DNA from: Rhodococcoides kyotonense
Lineage (GTDB): Bacteria; Actinomycetota; Actinomycetes; Mycobacteriales; Mycobacteriaceae
Assembly: GCF_001645385.1 (NCBI RefSeq)
Contig: NZ_LVHI01000020.1
Coordinates: 1-64,000 of the forward strand
Reading direction: 5' to 3'
Length of the DNA stretch: 64,000 bases
The notes beneath the pieces were generated by a model that worked only from the letters and a program-made list of their open reading frames with translations, made no database searches and was not told the DNA's origin. Within the stretch, counting starts at the first letter, position 1, and every line of letters starts with the position of its first letter. Below are positions 26,656 to 35,332 of this stretch, in pieces. A program made the translations under genes and the position numbers.

Positions 26656-27734
26656 CGACTCTGGACAGGCCCGCGGCCACCTCGGACCGGCGTGGTCGGT
26701 TCACGCGCGACGAGATTCCGCGCCTGGTCGGGATGTTCGTGTTCATCGCCGGTCTGCACGTCGTGGGATGGGGATTGTTCGCGCACTACGACGCCATCCC
26801 ACGTATTCACGAATTGACCGGCGCCGACGGCACTCTCGTCTACGCAGGTGCCGGAGTGCTCGCCTACACACTCGGGATGCGTCACGCATTCGATGCCGAC
26901 CACATCGCGGCGATCGACGATACGACGCGATTCCTGTTGCAGAAAGGCAAGCGGCCGTTGGCCGTCGGGCTGTTCTTCTCTCTCGGACATTCGACGGTCG
27001 TGTTCGTGTTCGTCGCAGCGATCGCCGTCGTGGCCGCGAAAGCCACTGCGTTCCAAGATGCGTTCGCGGGCGTCGGAGGCATCATCGGCACGCTCGTGTC
27101 GGGCGGATTCCTGTTCCTGATCGCGGTGCTCAACTTCGCCGTCCTCGCCGGGATCGTGCGGGTGTGGCGACGGGCGAGGGCAGGGGAGTACTCGGAGGAA
27201 CACCTCGACGAGTTGCTCGCGAAACGTGGGCTGCTGAACCGAATCTTCCGCGGACGCTACGACCGGTTCATCAAGGACTCCTGGCAGATGTACCCGCTCG
27301 GCCTGCTGTTCGGGCTCGGATTCGACACGGCCACCCAGGTCGGACTTCTCGCCGTCGCCGGCACGACGGCGATGGCAGGAGGGTTGCCGCCGCTCGCGAT
27401 CATCGCGTTGCCCATCATCTTCGCCGCAGGCATGACGACGATGGACACCATCGACGGAATCTTCATGTCCAAGGCGTACGGCTGGGCGTTCGTCACCCCG
27501 ATCCGAAAGATCTACTACAACATCACGATGACGTCGCTGTCGATCTTCGTCGCCGTCGTCATCGGGTCGGTGCAGCTGCTGTCTCTGCTCGGCGACGAAC
27601 TCGGGCTGACCGGGCAGCCGTGGGATTTCCTCGCGTCGATCGATCTGAATCTCGCCGGGCAGTTCGTCGTCGGCACGTTCTTCGCCGTGTGGATCGGTGC
27701 GTTGGTCTACTACAAGGTCGCGAGAATCGAGTAG
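26652..27734 (+). CDS. NiCoT-family nickel/cobalt transporter
   Basis: The 360-residue membrane protein has about eight helices and all NiCoT signatures: RHAFDADHI (77-85, the H-x4-D-H metal motif), LGHSTVV, LGFDTATQ and GMTTMDTIDG. It imports Ni2+ and/or Co2+ with high affinity; selectivity cannot be read from sequence. Translational coupling to the VWA gene (ATGA) suggests the imported metal is used by or with the MoxR-VWA pair. No urease, hydrogenase or cobalamin genes are in the window. Confidence 0.95.
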   Translation: MTTLDRPAATSDRRGRFTRDEIPRLVGMFVFIAGLHVVGWGLFAHYDAIPRIHELTGADGTLVYAGAGVLAYTLGMRHAFDADHIAAIDDTTRFLLQKGKRPLAVGLFFSLGHSTVVFVFVAAIAVVAAKATAFQDAFAGVGGIIGTLVSGGFLFLIAVLNFAVLAGIVRVWRRARAGEYSEEHLDELLAKRGLLNRIFRGRYDRFIKDSWQMYPLGLLFGLGFDTATQVGLLAVAGTTAMAGGLPPLAIIALPIIFAAGMTTMDTIDGIFMSKAYGWAFVTPIRKIYYNITMTSLSIFVAVVIGSVQLLSLLGDELGLTGQPWDFLASIDLNLAGQFVVGTFFAVWIGALVYYKVARIE

Positions 27735-27765
27735 TGCGGGACCCTGAATCGGGTAGTAAAGGTTC

Positions 27766-29241
27766 ATGGACGTCACTCTCGACATAGCTCAGGGCCGGTT
27801 GCGCGGACTGCGTGACGGAGCGGTCACCTCGTTCCTCGGAATTCCGTACGCGGAAGCACCGTTCGGGCCGCTGCGCTTCGCGGCGCCGACGGCCCCTCCG
27901 ACGTGGGAGGGCGTGCGCGACGCGACGACGCTTGGCGCCACCGCACCCAAGATCGGCTACCGGCCGCCGACCAGCGACATCCTCGTCGAGCCGGTCGTGC
28001 CTGGCGACGAGTGCCTCAACCTGAACGTCTGGACGCCGGGCACCGAGGAGTCCGGCCTGCCGGTGTTCGTCTGGATCCACGGCGGCGCGTTCGTCAACGG
28101 CAGCAACGCCGTGCCGATCTACGACGGTTCGGCGTTCGCCCGCGACGGCGTCGTCGCGGTGGCGATCAACTACCGACTCGGCGCCGACGGGTTCGCACGC
28201 ATCGAGGGCGCGCCCGCGAACCGGGGTCTGCTGGATCAGGTTGCGGCGCTCGAATGGGTACGCGACAACATTTCGGCGTTCGGAGGTGATCCGGGGAGGG
28301 TGACGGTCGCCGGCGAATCGGCCGGGGCCATGAGCGTCGGGACGCTGGTGTCGATGCCGCGTGCGGAAGGGCTGTTCCAGCGCGCGGTTCTGCAGAGCGG
28401 TGCCGGACACCACGTGATCTCGGAGCCGACTGCGTCCAAGGTGGCGGAGGCACTGGCTCAGGCCGTCGGAGTGGAGCCGACGGTAGAGGGACTGGCGTCC
28501 GTCCCGGTCGAGCAGTTCGTCGACGCGCAGCGAGAACTCGGCGATCGGATTTCGGCCGAGGCCCCGACGGGTGCGTGGGGCGAACTCGCGTTCAACGTCA
28601 TGCCGTTCGAGCCGTACATCGACGGTGACGTGGTGCCGGAGTTGCCGTATGCGCGCATCGCCGGGGGAGCGGGCGCGGACGTCGAAATTCTGATCGGGAC
28701 CACCAGCGAGGAGTTCGCGTTCTTCCTCGTGCCCGCAGGCGTGACCGGCTACGTGAACGAGGACCGGATTCGGCTGCTGCTCGGCGCGTACGGCGTCGAC
28801 GTCGACACCGCGGTCGACGCCTACCGCGCGCAACTACCCGACGCCTCTCCGGGCGAGCTGCTGATCGCAGTGATGACGGACTGGTTCTTTCGGATCCCGG
28901 CGCTCCGCGTCGTCGAATCGCGGGGCGGGCGGGCGTTCGTCTACGAATTCGCTTGGCGCTCATCGCTGTTCGACGGAAACCTCGGCGCCTGTCATGCGCT
29001 CGAGATCCCGTTCGTGTTCGACGTGCTGGGCAAGCCCGAGACCGCGCGCATCACCGGTGCGAACCCTCCGCAGAAACTCGCGGACGAGATGCACCGGGCC
29101 TGGGTCGATTTCGTGCGCGACGGTGACCCCGGGTGGGTGCGCTACGGCGACGATCGCTCGGTCATGATGTTCGGCGAACAATCGTCGGTCGTCGACGATC
29201 CGCGTCCGTCGACGCGAGAGGTCTGGGCGGGGGTGCGCTGA
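27766..29241 (+). CDS. Type B carboxylesterase
   Basis: The 491-residue serine hydrolase has the carboxylesterase B motifs: GIPYAEAPFGPLRF, DECLNLNVWTP, oxyanion HGGAF, and nucleophile Ser in GESAGAMS. The acid is likely the Glu in TTSEEFAFF and the His that of ACHALEIPFVF. No signal peptide, so it is probably cytosolic. It may hydrolyse esters or carbamates; substrate unknown. It begins 31 nt after the NiCoT gene and is followed by a dispersed palindrome. Confidence 0.9.
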   Translation: MDVTLDIAQGRLRGLRDGAVTSFLGIPYAEAPFGPLRFAAPTAPPTWEGVRDATTLGATAPKIGYRPPTSDILVEPVVPGDECLNLNVWTPGTEESGLPVFVWIHGGAFVNGSNAVPIYDGSAFARDGVVAVAINYRLGADGFARIEGAPANRGLLDQVAALEWVRDNISAFGGDPGRVTVAGESAGAMSVGTLVSMPRAEGLFQRAVLQSGAGHHVISEPTASKVAEALAQAVGVEPTVEGLASVPVEQFVDAQRELGDRISAEAPTGAWGELAFNVMPFEPYIDGDVVPELPYARIAGGAGADVEILIGTTSEEFAFFLVPAGVTGYVNEDRIRLLLGAYGVDVDTAVDAYRAQLPDASPGELLIAVMTDWFFRIPALRVVESRGGRAFVYEFAWRSSLFDGNLGACHALEIPFVFDVLGKPETARITGANPPQKLADEMHRAWVDFVRDGDPGWVRYGDDRSVMMFGEQSSVVDDPRPSTREVWAGVR

Positions 29242-29247
29242 CGCGTC

Positions 29248-29306
29248 CGTGCGTGGGAATGTACAGCCCGCTACACATTGCCACGCACGTGCGGCGACGT
29301 CGCCTA
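29248..29306. repeat. Dispersed palindrome type A, copy 2
   Basis: Nineteen-nt arms (29248-29266 and 29271-29289, loop CCCG) pair at 16 of 19 positions. A small hairpin (GCGAC/GTCGC core) follows and, read on the minus strand, is preceded directly by TAG (29304-29306), as at other copies, although no minus-strand gene ends there. It lies between the esterase and ltrA, 12 nt before the latter's start. Confidence 0.8.
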
Positions 29307-29317
29307 TCGTCCTACCC

Positions 29318-30475
29318 GTGAACCTACCGACCACGTCGTTTCGCCTCGTGCCGATGCGCGCGAGGGATCCGCAGGAGCCGCATCGCGTCGCGAGTTCGTT
29401 GGAGCTGTTCTTCGACCTCGTGTTCGTCGTGGCGGTCAGTATCGCCTCGGTCCAGCTGCACCATGCGCTGACCGAGGATCACATCGCGCAGGGGCTCGTC
29501 AGCTACCTGATGGTGTTCTTCGCCATCTGGTGGGCGTGGATGAACTTCACCTGGTTCGCGACGTCGTTCGACACCGACGACTGGCTCTACCGAGCGATGA
29601 CGGTTGTGCAGATGGCGGGCGTGCTCGTGCTGGCGGCAGGTATCGAGCCGGCGTTCACGGACGAGAACTACGCGGTGCTTGTCTTCGGCTACGTGGTCAT
29701 GCGCATCGCGATGATCGCGCAGTGGCTTCGGGCGTCGAGGTCACCCGATCACAAGACCACTGCGCTGACCTACGCGTTCGGCATCGGCGGCGTCCAGATC
29801 CTGTGGATCCTGTGGCTGTTCGTGCCCGGAGGGCCATGGCAGATCGTCTGTTTCGTCGCGCTCGCCGCCGTCGAGGTGTCGATTCCCGTCGTCGCCGAAA
29901 GAAACGGTTCGACGCCGTGGCATCCGCACCACATCACCGAACGCTACGGATTGTTCACCCTGATCCTGCTCGGTGAGAGCCTGCTCGCGTCGGCCAACGC
30001 CATCATCGAGGCGCTGCACGACGAGACCGCACTCGCTCCGCTCATCTCGATCGCGGTACTGACACTCGTCGTCACGGCCTCGCTGTGGTGGATCTACTTC
30101 TGGCCGCCTCATCACCGGGCGATCCGCGGCATCGGCTCCTCGTTGAAGTACGGCTACGTGCACTACTTCGTGTTCGCGGCGGCCGGTGCGTTCTCCGCAG
30201 GCATCGAGGTCGAGATCGACGTGCTGACGCACCACAGCGAATTGAACGACGTCGCCGCGTCGTTCACCGTCACGGTGCCGATCGCCGTCTTCGTGCTCGG
30301 CGTCTGGTTCCTGGCCATCAGGAACAACGCGGATCGCGTCGTCAACACAGTCGTGCCGGTGGGCGCTGTGCTGGTGCTTCTCGACCCGGTCATTCCGATT
30401 CCCATCACCCTGACGGCCGTGGTCATGGTGGTGATGGTGGCTGTGCTGGTGGCGCGAAAGCCTGTCGACGCCTGA
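29318..30475 (+). CDS. Low temperature requirement protein A (LtrA) family membrane protein
   Basis: The 385-residue protein has about 10-11 membrane helices and the LtrA hallmark at its start (SSLELFFDLVFVVAVS) and ERYGLFTLILLGESLL in the middle. The family was named from Listeria cold-growth mutants; the biochemical role is unknown. The GTG at 29318 is 12 nt from the palindrome, so the promoter must lie within or beside the repeat, or the gene depends on read-through. Confidence 0.85.
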   Translation: MNLPTTSFRLVPMRARDPQEPHRVASSLELFFDLVFVVAVSIASVQLHHALTEDHIAQGLVSYLMVFFAIWWAWMNFTWFATSFDTDDWLYRAMTVVQMAGVLVLAAGIEPAFTDENYAVLVFGYVVMRIAMIAQWLRASRSPDHKTTALTYAFGIGGVQILWILWLFVPGGPWQIVCFVALAAVEVSIPVVAERNGSTPWHPHHITERYGLFTLILLGESLLASANAIIEALHDETALAPLISIAVLTLVVTASLWWIYFWPPHHRAIRGIGSSLKYGYVHYFVFAAAGAFSAGIEVEIDVLTHHSELNDVAASFTVTVPIAVFVLGVWFLAIRNNADRVVNTVVPVGAVLVLLDPVIPIPITLTAVVMVVMVAVLVARKPVDA

Positions 30476-30526
30476 ACGTGGATCGGCGACCGAGAGAGCT
30501 GGGCGCCCGCGTGAGAAACTGGCCGC

Positions 30527-31282
30527 ATGAGTATCGGAACCTTGATTCTGCTCCGCCACGGCGAGAGTGAATGGAACGCATCCAACCAGTTCACCGGGTG
30601 GGTCGATGTCCGCCTGACGGAGAAGGGCGAGGCCGAGGGCAAGCGCGCAGGCGAACTGCTCGCAGAATCCGGCGTGCTTCCCGACGTGCTGTACACGTCA
30701 CTGCTGCGCCGGGCGATCAGCACGGCGAACATCGCGCTCGACGCGGCCGATCGCCACTGGATCCCCGTCGTCCGCGATTGGCGACTCAACGAACGGCACT
30801 ACGGCGCTCTGCAGGGTCTGAACAAGGCCGAGACCAAGGACAAGTACGGCGACGAGCAGTTCATGCTGTGGCGTCGTAGCTACGACACCCCTCCGCCGCC
30901 GATCGAGGCAGGCAGCGAATACAGCCAGGATGCCGACGCCCGGTACTCCGATCTGGACAGCGTCCCACTGACGGAATGCCTGAAGGACGTCGTCGACCGG
31001 CTCATTCCGTACTTCGAGGAGACCATCGTCGCCGAGCTGCGCGCGGGCAAGAACGTCCTCGTCGCCGCTCACGGCAACTCGCTTCGCGCACTCGTGAAGT
31101 ATCTCGACGAGATCTCCGACGCCGATATCGCCGCGCTGAACATTCCGACGGGCATCCCGCTGCAGTACGACTTCGAGGGCGGCGACGGCAAGCTCGTGCC
31201 GTCGAACCCGGGTGGCACCTACCTCGACCCCGAGGCCGCAGCCGCCGGCGCTGCCGCCGTCGCGAACCAGGGTGCCAAGTAG
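30527..31282 (+). CDS. gpmA: 2,3-bisphosphoglycerate-dependent phosphoglycerate mutase
   Basis: The 251-residue glycolytic enzyme interconverts 3- and 2-phosphoglycerate through a phosphohistidine. The catalytic histidine is in [10 protein letters not shown] (about His11), with [23 protein letters not shown] and [10 protein letters not shown] completing the active site. ATG 30527 is clear. Placement just before senX3-regX3 matches gpm1 (Rv0489) in mycobacteria. Confidence 0.97.
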   Translation: MSIGTLILLRHGESEWNASNQFTGWVDVRLTEKGEAEGKRAGELLAESGVLPDVLYTSLLRRAISTANIALDAADRHWIPVVRDWRLNERHYGALQGLNKAETKDKYGDEQFMLWRRSYDTPPPPIEAGSEYSQDADARYSDLDSVPLTECLKDVVDRLIPYFEETIVAELRAGKNVLVAAHGNSLRALVKYLDEISDADIAALNIPTGIPLQYDFEGGDGKLVPSNPGGTYLDPEAAAAGAAAVANQGAK

Positions 31283-31320
31283 CAGGATCCGCTCCGGGAG
31301 TCCGTTTCTCCGGAACAATA

Positions 31321-31338
31321 GGTGAACGAACGAAGAAC
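31321..31338 (-). promoter_or_regulatory. Pho-box-like direct repeat before senX3
   Basis: On the minus strand the sequence reads GTTCTTC-GTTC-GTTCACC: two 7-nt units related to GTTCACC spaced with an 11-nt period, the arrangement of actinobacterial phosphate-regulator boxes. It lies about 80 nt before senX3. RegX3 may bind it for autoregulation; this is inference. Confidence 0.45.
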
Positions 31339-31419
31339 ATCGTCGACGAGGGCTGTGACGACCAGGGAAATGCCTGCACCCTGCGTATGTGAGCTGTCCA
31401 TCGAACGTACGATTCCGGT

Positions 31420-32589
31420 GTGAGTGTTGCATCGGCCGTCCTGCTGGCATTGTCTGCAGCGTTCGGTGGATACCTCGTCGGCGGTGTTCTCATCCCGTAC
31501 ATCAACACGCGACATTCGGAGCGGCGACGAGCGTCGTCGGGCTTGACGATGTCCCAGGTTCTGGACTTGATCGTGTTGGCGTCGGAGAGCGGGATCGCGG
31601 TCGTCGACAAGTTCCACGACGTAGTCCTGTTCAATCCGCGGGCCGAGGAGTTGGGCCTCGTGCGTAATCGCCTCATCGACGATCGGGCGTGGGAGGCGGC
31701 GCAGAAAGTTCTCGAAGACGGGCAGTCCGTCGAGATCGATCTGACCGCCAAGAATCCACGCACCGGACGCGACAGGATCGCCGTCAAAGCCGTCGCACGT
31801 CTCCTCAGCAAGGAGGACAGTCGCTTCGTCGTCCTGTTCGCCGACGACGATTCCGAGCAGGTCCGGATGGAGGCGACGCGTCGGGACTTCGTCGCGAACG
31901 TCAGCCACGAACTGAAGACGCCCGTCGGTGCGATGAGTCTGCTCGCCGAGGCGCTTCTCGAATCCGCCGACGACCCGGACTCGGTACGCCACTTCGGTGG
32001 AAAGGTCGTCGCCGAATCGAAGCGGCTCGGCAACATGGTGACCGAGTTGATCGCGCTGTCTCGGCTGCAAGGGGCGGAGAAGCTGCCGGATCTCGAGGTC
32101 GTCGACGTCGACAGCGTCGTGGCCGCCGCGCTCGACCGGTCCAAGCTCGCCGCCGAGAACGCCGGCATCACCGTCACGACCGACCACCCCAGCGGCCTCG
32201 AGGTGCTGGGCGATCAGGCGCTACTGGTGACGGCCCTCGCCAATCTCATCCAGAACGCCATCGCCTACTCGCCCGACGGCTCGCCGGTGTCGGTCAGCCG
32301 CGCGCTACGCGGCCAGTCCGTCGCCTTCGCCGTGACCGACCGCGGCATCGGCATCGCCAAGGAAGACCAGGAACGGGTCTTCGAACGATTCTTCCGCGTC
32401 GACAAAGCGCGTTCGCGGGCAACCGGCGGGACGGGCCTCGGCCTGGCCATCGCCAAACACGTCGCAGCCAACCACAACGGGAGCATCTCGCTGTGGAGCA
32501 AGCTCGGCACCGGATCGACTTTCACCCTTCAGATCCCCGCCTATTTCGAGGAAGACGACCCCGGGTCGACGGAAAGAGAGAAACAGTGA
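31420..32589 (+). CDS. senX3: Sensor histidine kinase of the phosphate-response system
   Basis: The 389-residue kinase has one N-terminal membrane helix (about 5-27), a PAS-like domain (about 45-145), a HisKA domain with phospho-acceptor His163 in NVSHELKTP, and a HATPase domain (N box [10 protein letters not shown] boxes DRGIGIA and GTGLGLAI). SenX3 senses phosphate status through the Pst/PhoU system and phosphorylates RegX3. GTG 31420 is used. The gene overlaps regX3 by 4 nt (GTGA), unlike mycobacteria, where repeats separate the two. Confidence 0.95.
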   Translation: MSVASAVLLALSAAFGGYLVGGVLIPYINTRHSERRRASSGLTMSQVLDLIVLASESGIAVVDKFHDVVLFNPRAEELGLVRNRLIDDRAWEAAQKVLEDGQSVEIDLTAKNPRTGRDRIAVKAVARLLSKEDSRFVVLFADDDSEQVRMEATRRDFVANVSHELKTPVGAMSLLAEALLESADDPDSVRHFGGKVVAESKRLGNMVTELIALSRLQGAEKLPDLEVVDVDSVVAAALDRSKLAAENAGITVTTDHPSGLEVLGDQALLVTALANLIQNAIAYSPDGSPVSVSRALRGQSVAFAVTDRGIGIAKEDQERVFERFFRVDKARSRATGGTGLGLAIAKHVAANHNGSISLWSKLGTGSTFTLQIPAYFEEDDPGSTEREKQ

Positions 32590-33275
32590 CCAACGTGCTG
32601 ATCGTCGAGGACGAGGAATCGTTGGCCGATCCTTTGGCCTTTCTGCTCCGTAAGGAGGGTTTCGAGGCGACGGTCGCCGGTGACGGACCCTCGGCTCTCG
32701 CGGAATTCGATCGTGCGGGCGCCGACATCGTTCTGCTCGACCTGATGCTTCCCGGTATGAGCGGTACCGACGTGTGCAAGCAGCTGCGTGCACGGTCGGG
32801 TGTTCCGGTGATCATGGTGACCGCGCGGGACAGCGAGATCGACAAGGTCGTCGGTCTCGAACTCGGCGCCGACGACTACGTCACCAAGCCGTACTCGGCT
32901 CGCGAGCTGATCGCGCGGATTCGTGCCGTGCTGCGACGCGGCAGCGACGCCGACATCGACGGCGCGGCCGACACCGGCGTGCTCGAAGCAGGCCCGGTGC
33001 GCATGGACGTCGAGCGGCATGTGGTGATGGTCGACAACGAGCAGATCACGTTGCCGCTGAAGGAATTCGACCTGCTGGAGTACCTGTTGCGTAACTCCGG
33101 CCGCGTGCTGACGCGTGGCCAGTTGATCGATCGGGTGTGGGGCGCGGACTACGTCGGCGACACCAAGACCCTCGACGTGCACGTCAAGCGTCTGCGATCG
33201 AAGATCGAATCGGATCCGGCCAAGCCCGAGCATCTCGTCACGGTCCGCGGTCTGGGCTACAAGCTCGAGGGGTAG
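32586..33275 (+). CDS. regX3: Two-component response regulator
   Basis: The 229-residue OmpR/PhoB-type regulator has a receiver domain with Asp9/Glu8 pocket and phospho-acceptor Asp52 (LLDLMLPG), the conserved Lys in VTKPYS, and a C-terminal winged helix ([13 protein letters not shown] to VKRLRSKIE). It controls phosphate-starvation genes. Its TAG stop is followed without a gap by the GCGCC-TTC-GGCGC hairpin of a dispersed element. Confidence 0.96.
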   Translation: MTNVLIVEDEESLADPLAFLLRKEGFEATVAGDGPSALAEFDRAGADIVLLDLMLPGMSGTDVCKQLRARSGVPVIMVTARDSEIDKVVGLELGADDYVTKPYSARELIARIRAVLRRGSDADIDGAADTGVLEAGPVRMDVERHVVMVDNEQITLPLKEFDLLEYLLRNSGRVLTRGQLIDRVWGADYVGDTKTLDVHVKRLRSKIESDPAKPEHLVTVRGLGYKLEG

Positions 33276-33330
33276 GCGCCTTCGGCGCACGTGCACGAAA
33301 ATGCATAGAGGGCTATGTATTTTCGTGCAC
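33276..33330. repeat. Dispersed palindrome type A, copy 3, after regX3
   Basis: The hairpin GCGCC-TTC-GGCGC (33276-33288) directly follows the regX3 stop. It is followed by a longer palindrome (33291-33308 with 33313-33330, 17 of 18 pairs, loop AGGG) whose arm has GAAAAT in place of the GGGAAT of other copies. It probably acts as the regX3 terminator. Confidence 0.85.
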
Positions 33331-33408
33331 CTGGGGACCGAGTCGCCCTTCCGTAAGGTTTAAGATTCAAGTATTGCAATCGACGAATACTACGGAAGAA
33401 GCGTTGCC

Positions 33409-34434
33409 ATGAAAGCCCTGCAGTACCGCACCATCGGATCCCGCCCCGAACTCGTCGAGATCGACACGCCCACCCCGTCGGCGTCGGAGATTCTGCTCCG
33501 CGTCACGGCCGCGGGCGCTTGCCACTCGGACGAGTTCATCATGGGTGTCTCCGAGGAGGAGTACTACTTCAAGCCCCTGCCGCTGACGCTCGGCCACGAG
33601 GTTGCAGGCGTCGTCGAGGCAGTGGGTGACGGCGTCACCGGCGTCGAGGTCGGCGAGTCGGTGCTGGTCTACGGGCCGTGGGGATGTGGCCGCTGCTACC
33701 AGTGCGCACAGGGCAACGAGATGAACTGCGAGAAGGGGATGCGCGCGCCCGGCATCTTCAGCGACGGTGGCATGGCCGAGTACATGATCGTCGACGACGC
33801 CCGCCACCTCGTCCCGCTGGGTGACCTCGACCCTGTCACCAGCGTGTCCCTGACCGACGCGGGCCTGACGCCCTACCGCGCAGTCAAGTCGGTGCTGCCG
33901 AAGCTGACGCCGGGAACGACGGCCGTCGTCATCGGTGCGGGTGGTCTCGGGCACGTCGCGATCCAGATTCTGAAGGCCCTGACGCAGGCGACCGTCGTCG
34001 CGCTGGATCTCGGTGACGAGCAGCTCGAATTCGCGAAGAAGGTCGGAGCCGACCACACGTTCAAGTCCGAGCCCGCAGCGGCCGACTCGGTCAAGGACAT
34101 CACTCGCGGACTCGGCGCGGACGTCGTGTTCGACTTCGTCGGCATTCAGCCGACGGCCGACCTCGCGGCAGGAATGGTCGCGATGGCCGGACACGTCGTC
34201 GTGATCGGTGTCGCGAGTGGTGCGGTGAAGATCGGACAGCGCACGGTTCCGCTCGACGTCACCGGCCGAGCCATCAACTGGGGTTCGCGGGCAGAGCTCA
34301 TCGAGGTGGTCGAGCTCGCCAAGCGCGGTGCGATCCAGATCCACGTCGAGAAGTACTCGCTCGACGAGGCACCGCAGGCGTACGAGAACCTGCACGCGGG
34401 CAGGATCCGTGGCCGCGCGGTGATCGTGCCCTGA
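33409..34434 (+). CDS. Zinc-dependent alcohol dehydrogenase (MDR family)
   Basis: The 341-residue enzyme has catalytic zinc ligands Cys38 and His63-Glu64 (LGHEVAG), the structural-zinc cysteines 93, 96, 99 and 107 (CGRCYQCAQGNEMNC), and the NAD-binding GAGGLGHVA motif. An acidic residue after the second strand (VALDLGDEQ) suggests NAD rather than NADP. It oxidises alcohols or reduces aldehydes; the range is unknown. The ATG at 33409 lies about 80 nt after the regX3 repeat element. Confidence 0.92.
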   Translation: MKALQYRTIGSRPELVEIDTPTPSASEILLRVTAAGACHSDEFIMGVSEEEYYFKPLPLTLGHEVAGVVEAVGDGVTGVEVGESVLVYGPWGCGRCYQCAQGNEMNCEKGMRAPGIFSDGGMAEYMIVDDARHLVPLGDLDPVTSVSLTDAGLTPYRAVKSVLPKLTPGTTAVVIGAGGLGHVAIQILKALTQATVVALDLGDEQLEFAKKVGADHTFKSEPAAADSVKDITRGLGADVVFDFVGIQPTADLAAGMVAMAGHVVVIGVASGAVKIGQRTVPLDVTGRAINWGSRAELIEVVELAKRGAIQIHVEKYSLDEAPQAYENLHAGRIRGRAVIVP

Positions 34435-34442
34435 CAGCCCTA

Positions 34443-34498
34443 CGTGCGTGGGAATGTATAGCCCGCTATGTATTTTCGCGCACGTGGGCCGAAGGCCC
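34443..34498. repeat. Dispersed palindrome type A, copy 4 (hybrid arms)
   Basis: Arms 34443-34461 and 34466-34484 (loop CCCG) pair at only 14 of 19 positions because the left arm is of the GGGAAT form and the right arm of the GAAAAT form. The small hairpin here is GGGCC/GGCCC with GAA loop (34486-34498), abutting the stop of the minus-strand gene. It sits between convergent genes. Confidence 0.8.
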
Positions 34499-35299
34499 CT
34501 ACTTCGTCCGCTGCGCCTCACGCGTCGCCGGGTGCACGGCGATGAGCCCGAGTCCGCGACGACGCCTGCACAGCGACGCCAACTCGTCGTACGCCGCCTT
34601 ACCGAGCAGTTCGGTCAGCTCGGGCTCGTACGACTCGAACACCTGCTTGCTGCCGACGTGCGCGTCGGGGGAGCCGGAGCAGTACCACGCCAGGTCGTGT
34701 CCACCCTCGCCCCAGCCGCGACGGTCGTACTCGCCGATCGTCGTCTTCAGGATCTCGGTGCCGTCGGGACGCGTTTCCCAGTCCTGGGTGCGACGGATGG
34801 GGAGCTGCCAGCAGACGTCGGGCTTCACCGTCAGCGGCTCGATGCCCTTCCTCAACGCCATCGAGTGCAGCGCGCAGCCGATTCCACCGGCGAATCCCGG
34901 CCGGTTCTGGAAGATGCACGCGCCCTTGTAGCGCCGGGTGCGCAGCGATTCCTCGTCGTTCAGGTCGTCGTACTCGACGTAGCCCTTCTTGCCCAGGCCC
35001 TTCTCCATGAACTGCCAGTCCTCGGCGGTGAGCAACTTCACCGACTCGTCCAGCTTCTTCTTGTCGTCGTCGTCGGACAGGAACGCGCCGTGCGAACAGC
35101 ATCCGTCGTCGGGGCGGCCCGCGACGGTTCCCTGGCAGGCGGGTGTGCCGAACACGCAAGTCCAGTTCGACAGCAGCCACGTCAGGTCCGCCGCGATGAT
35201 GTGTTCGGAGTTGTCCGGGTCGGGGAATTCCACCCACTCGCGGGGAAAATCCAGATCGACTTCTGCAGCAAAGGTCGGCTGCTTGCTACCTGCTGTCAC
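34499..35299 (-). CDS. Conserved Cys-rich protein (Rv0495c-like)
   Basis: The 266-residue protein has many conserved cysteines ([46 protein letters not shown]), a pattern expected of a metal- or Fe-S-binding protein. It is the homologue, by position and by my memory of its sequence, of M. tuberculosis Rv0495c, a conserved protein of uncertain function. The start used is ATG 35299. Its TAG stop is followed directly by the GGGCC-TTC-GGCCC hairpin. It is divergent from the Ppx-like gene, 33 nt away. Confidence 0.8.
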   Translation of the reverse strand: MTAGSKQPTFAAEVDLDFPREWVEFPDPDNSEHIIAADLTWLLSNWTCVFGTPACQGTVAGRPDDGCCSHGAFLSDDDDKKKLDESVKLLTAEDWQFMEKGLGKKGYVEYDDLNDEESLRTRRYKGACIFQNRPGFAGGIGCALHSMALRKGIEPLTVKPDVCWQLPIRRTQDWETRPDGTEILKTTIGEYDRRGWGEGGHDLAWYCSGSPDAHVGSKQVFESYEPELTELLGKAAYDELASLCRRRRGLGLIAVHPATREAQRTK

Positions 35300-35332
35300 A
35301 AGTGACGACGCTAGACCCAGTACCGTGGTTGT

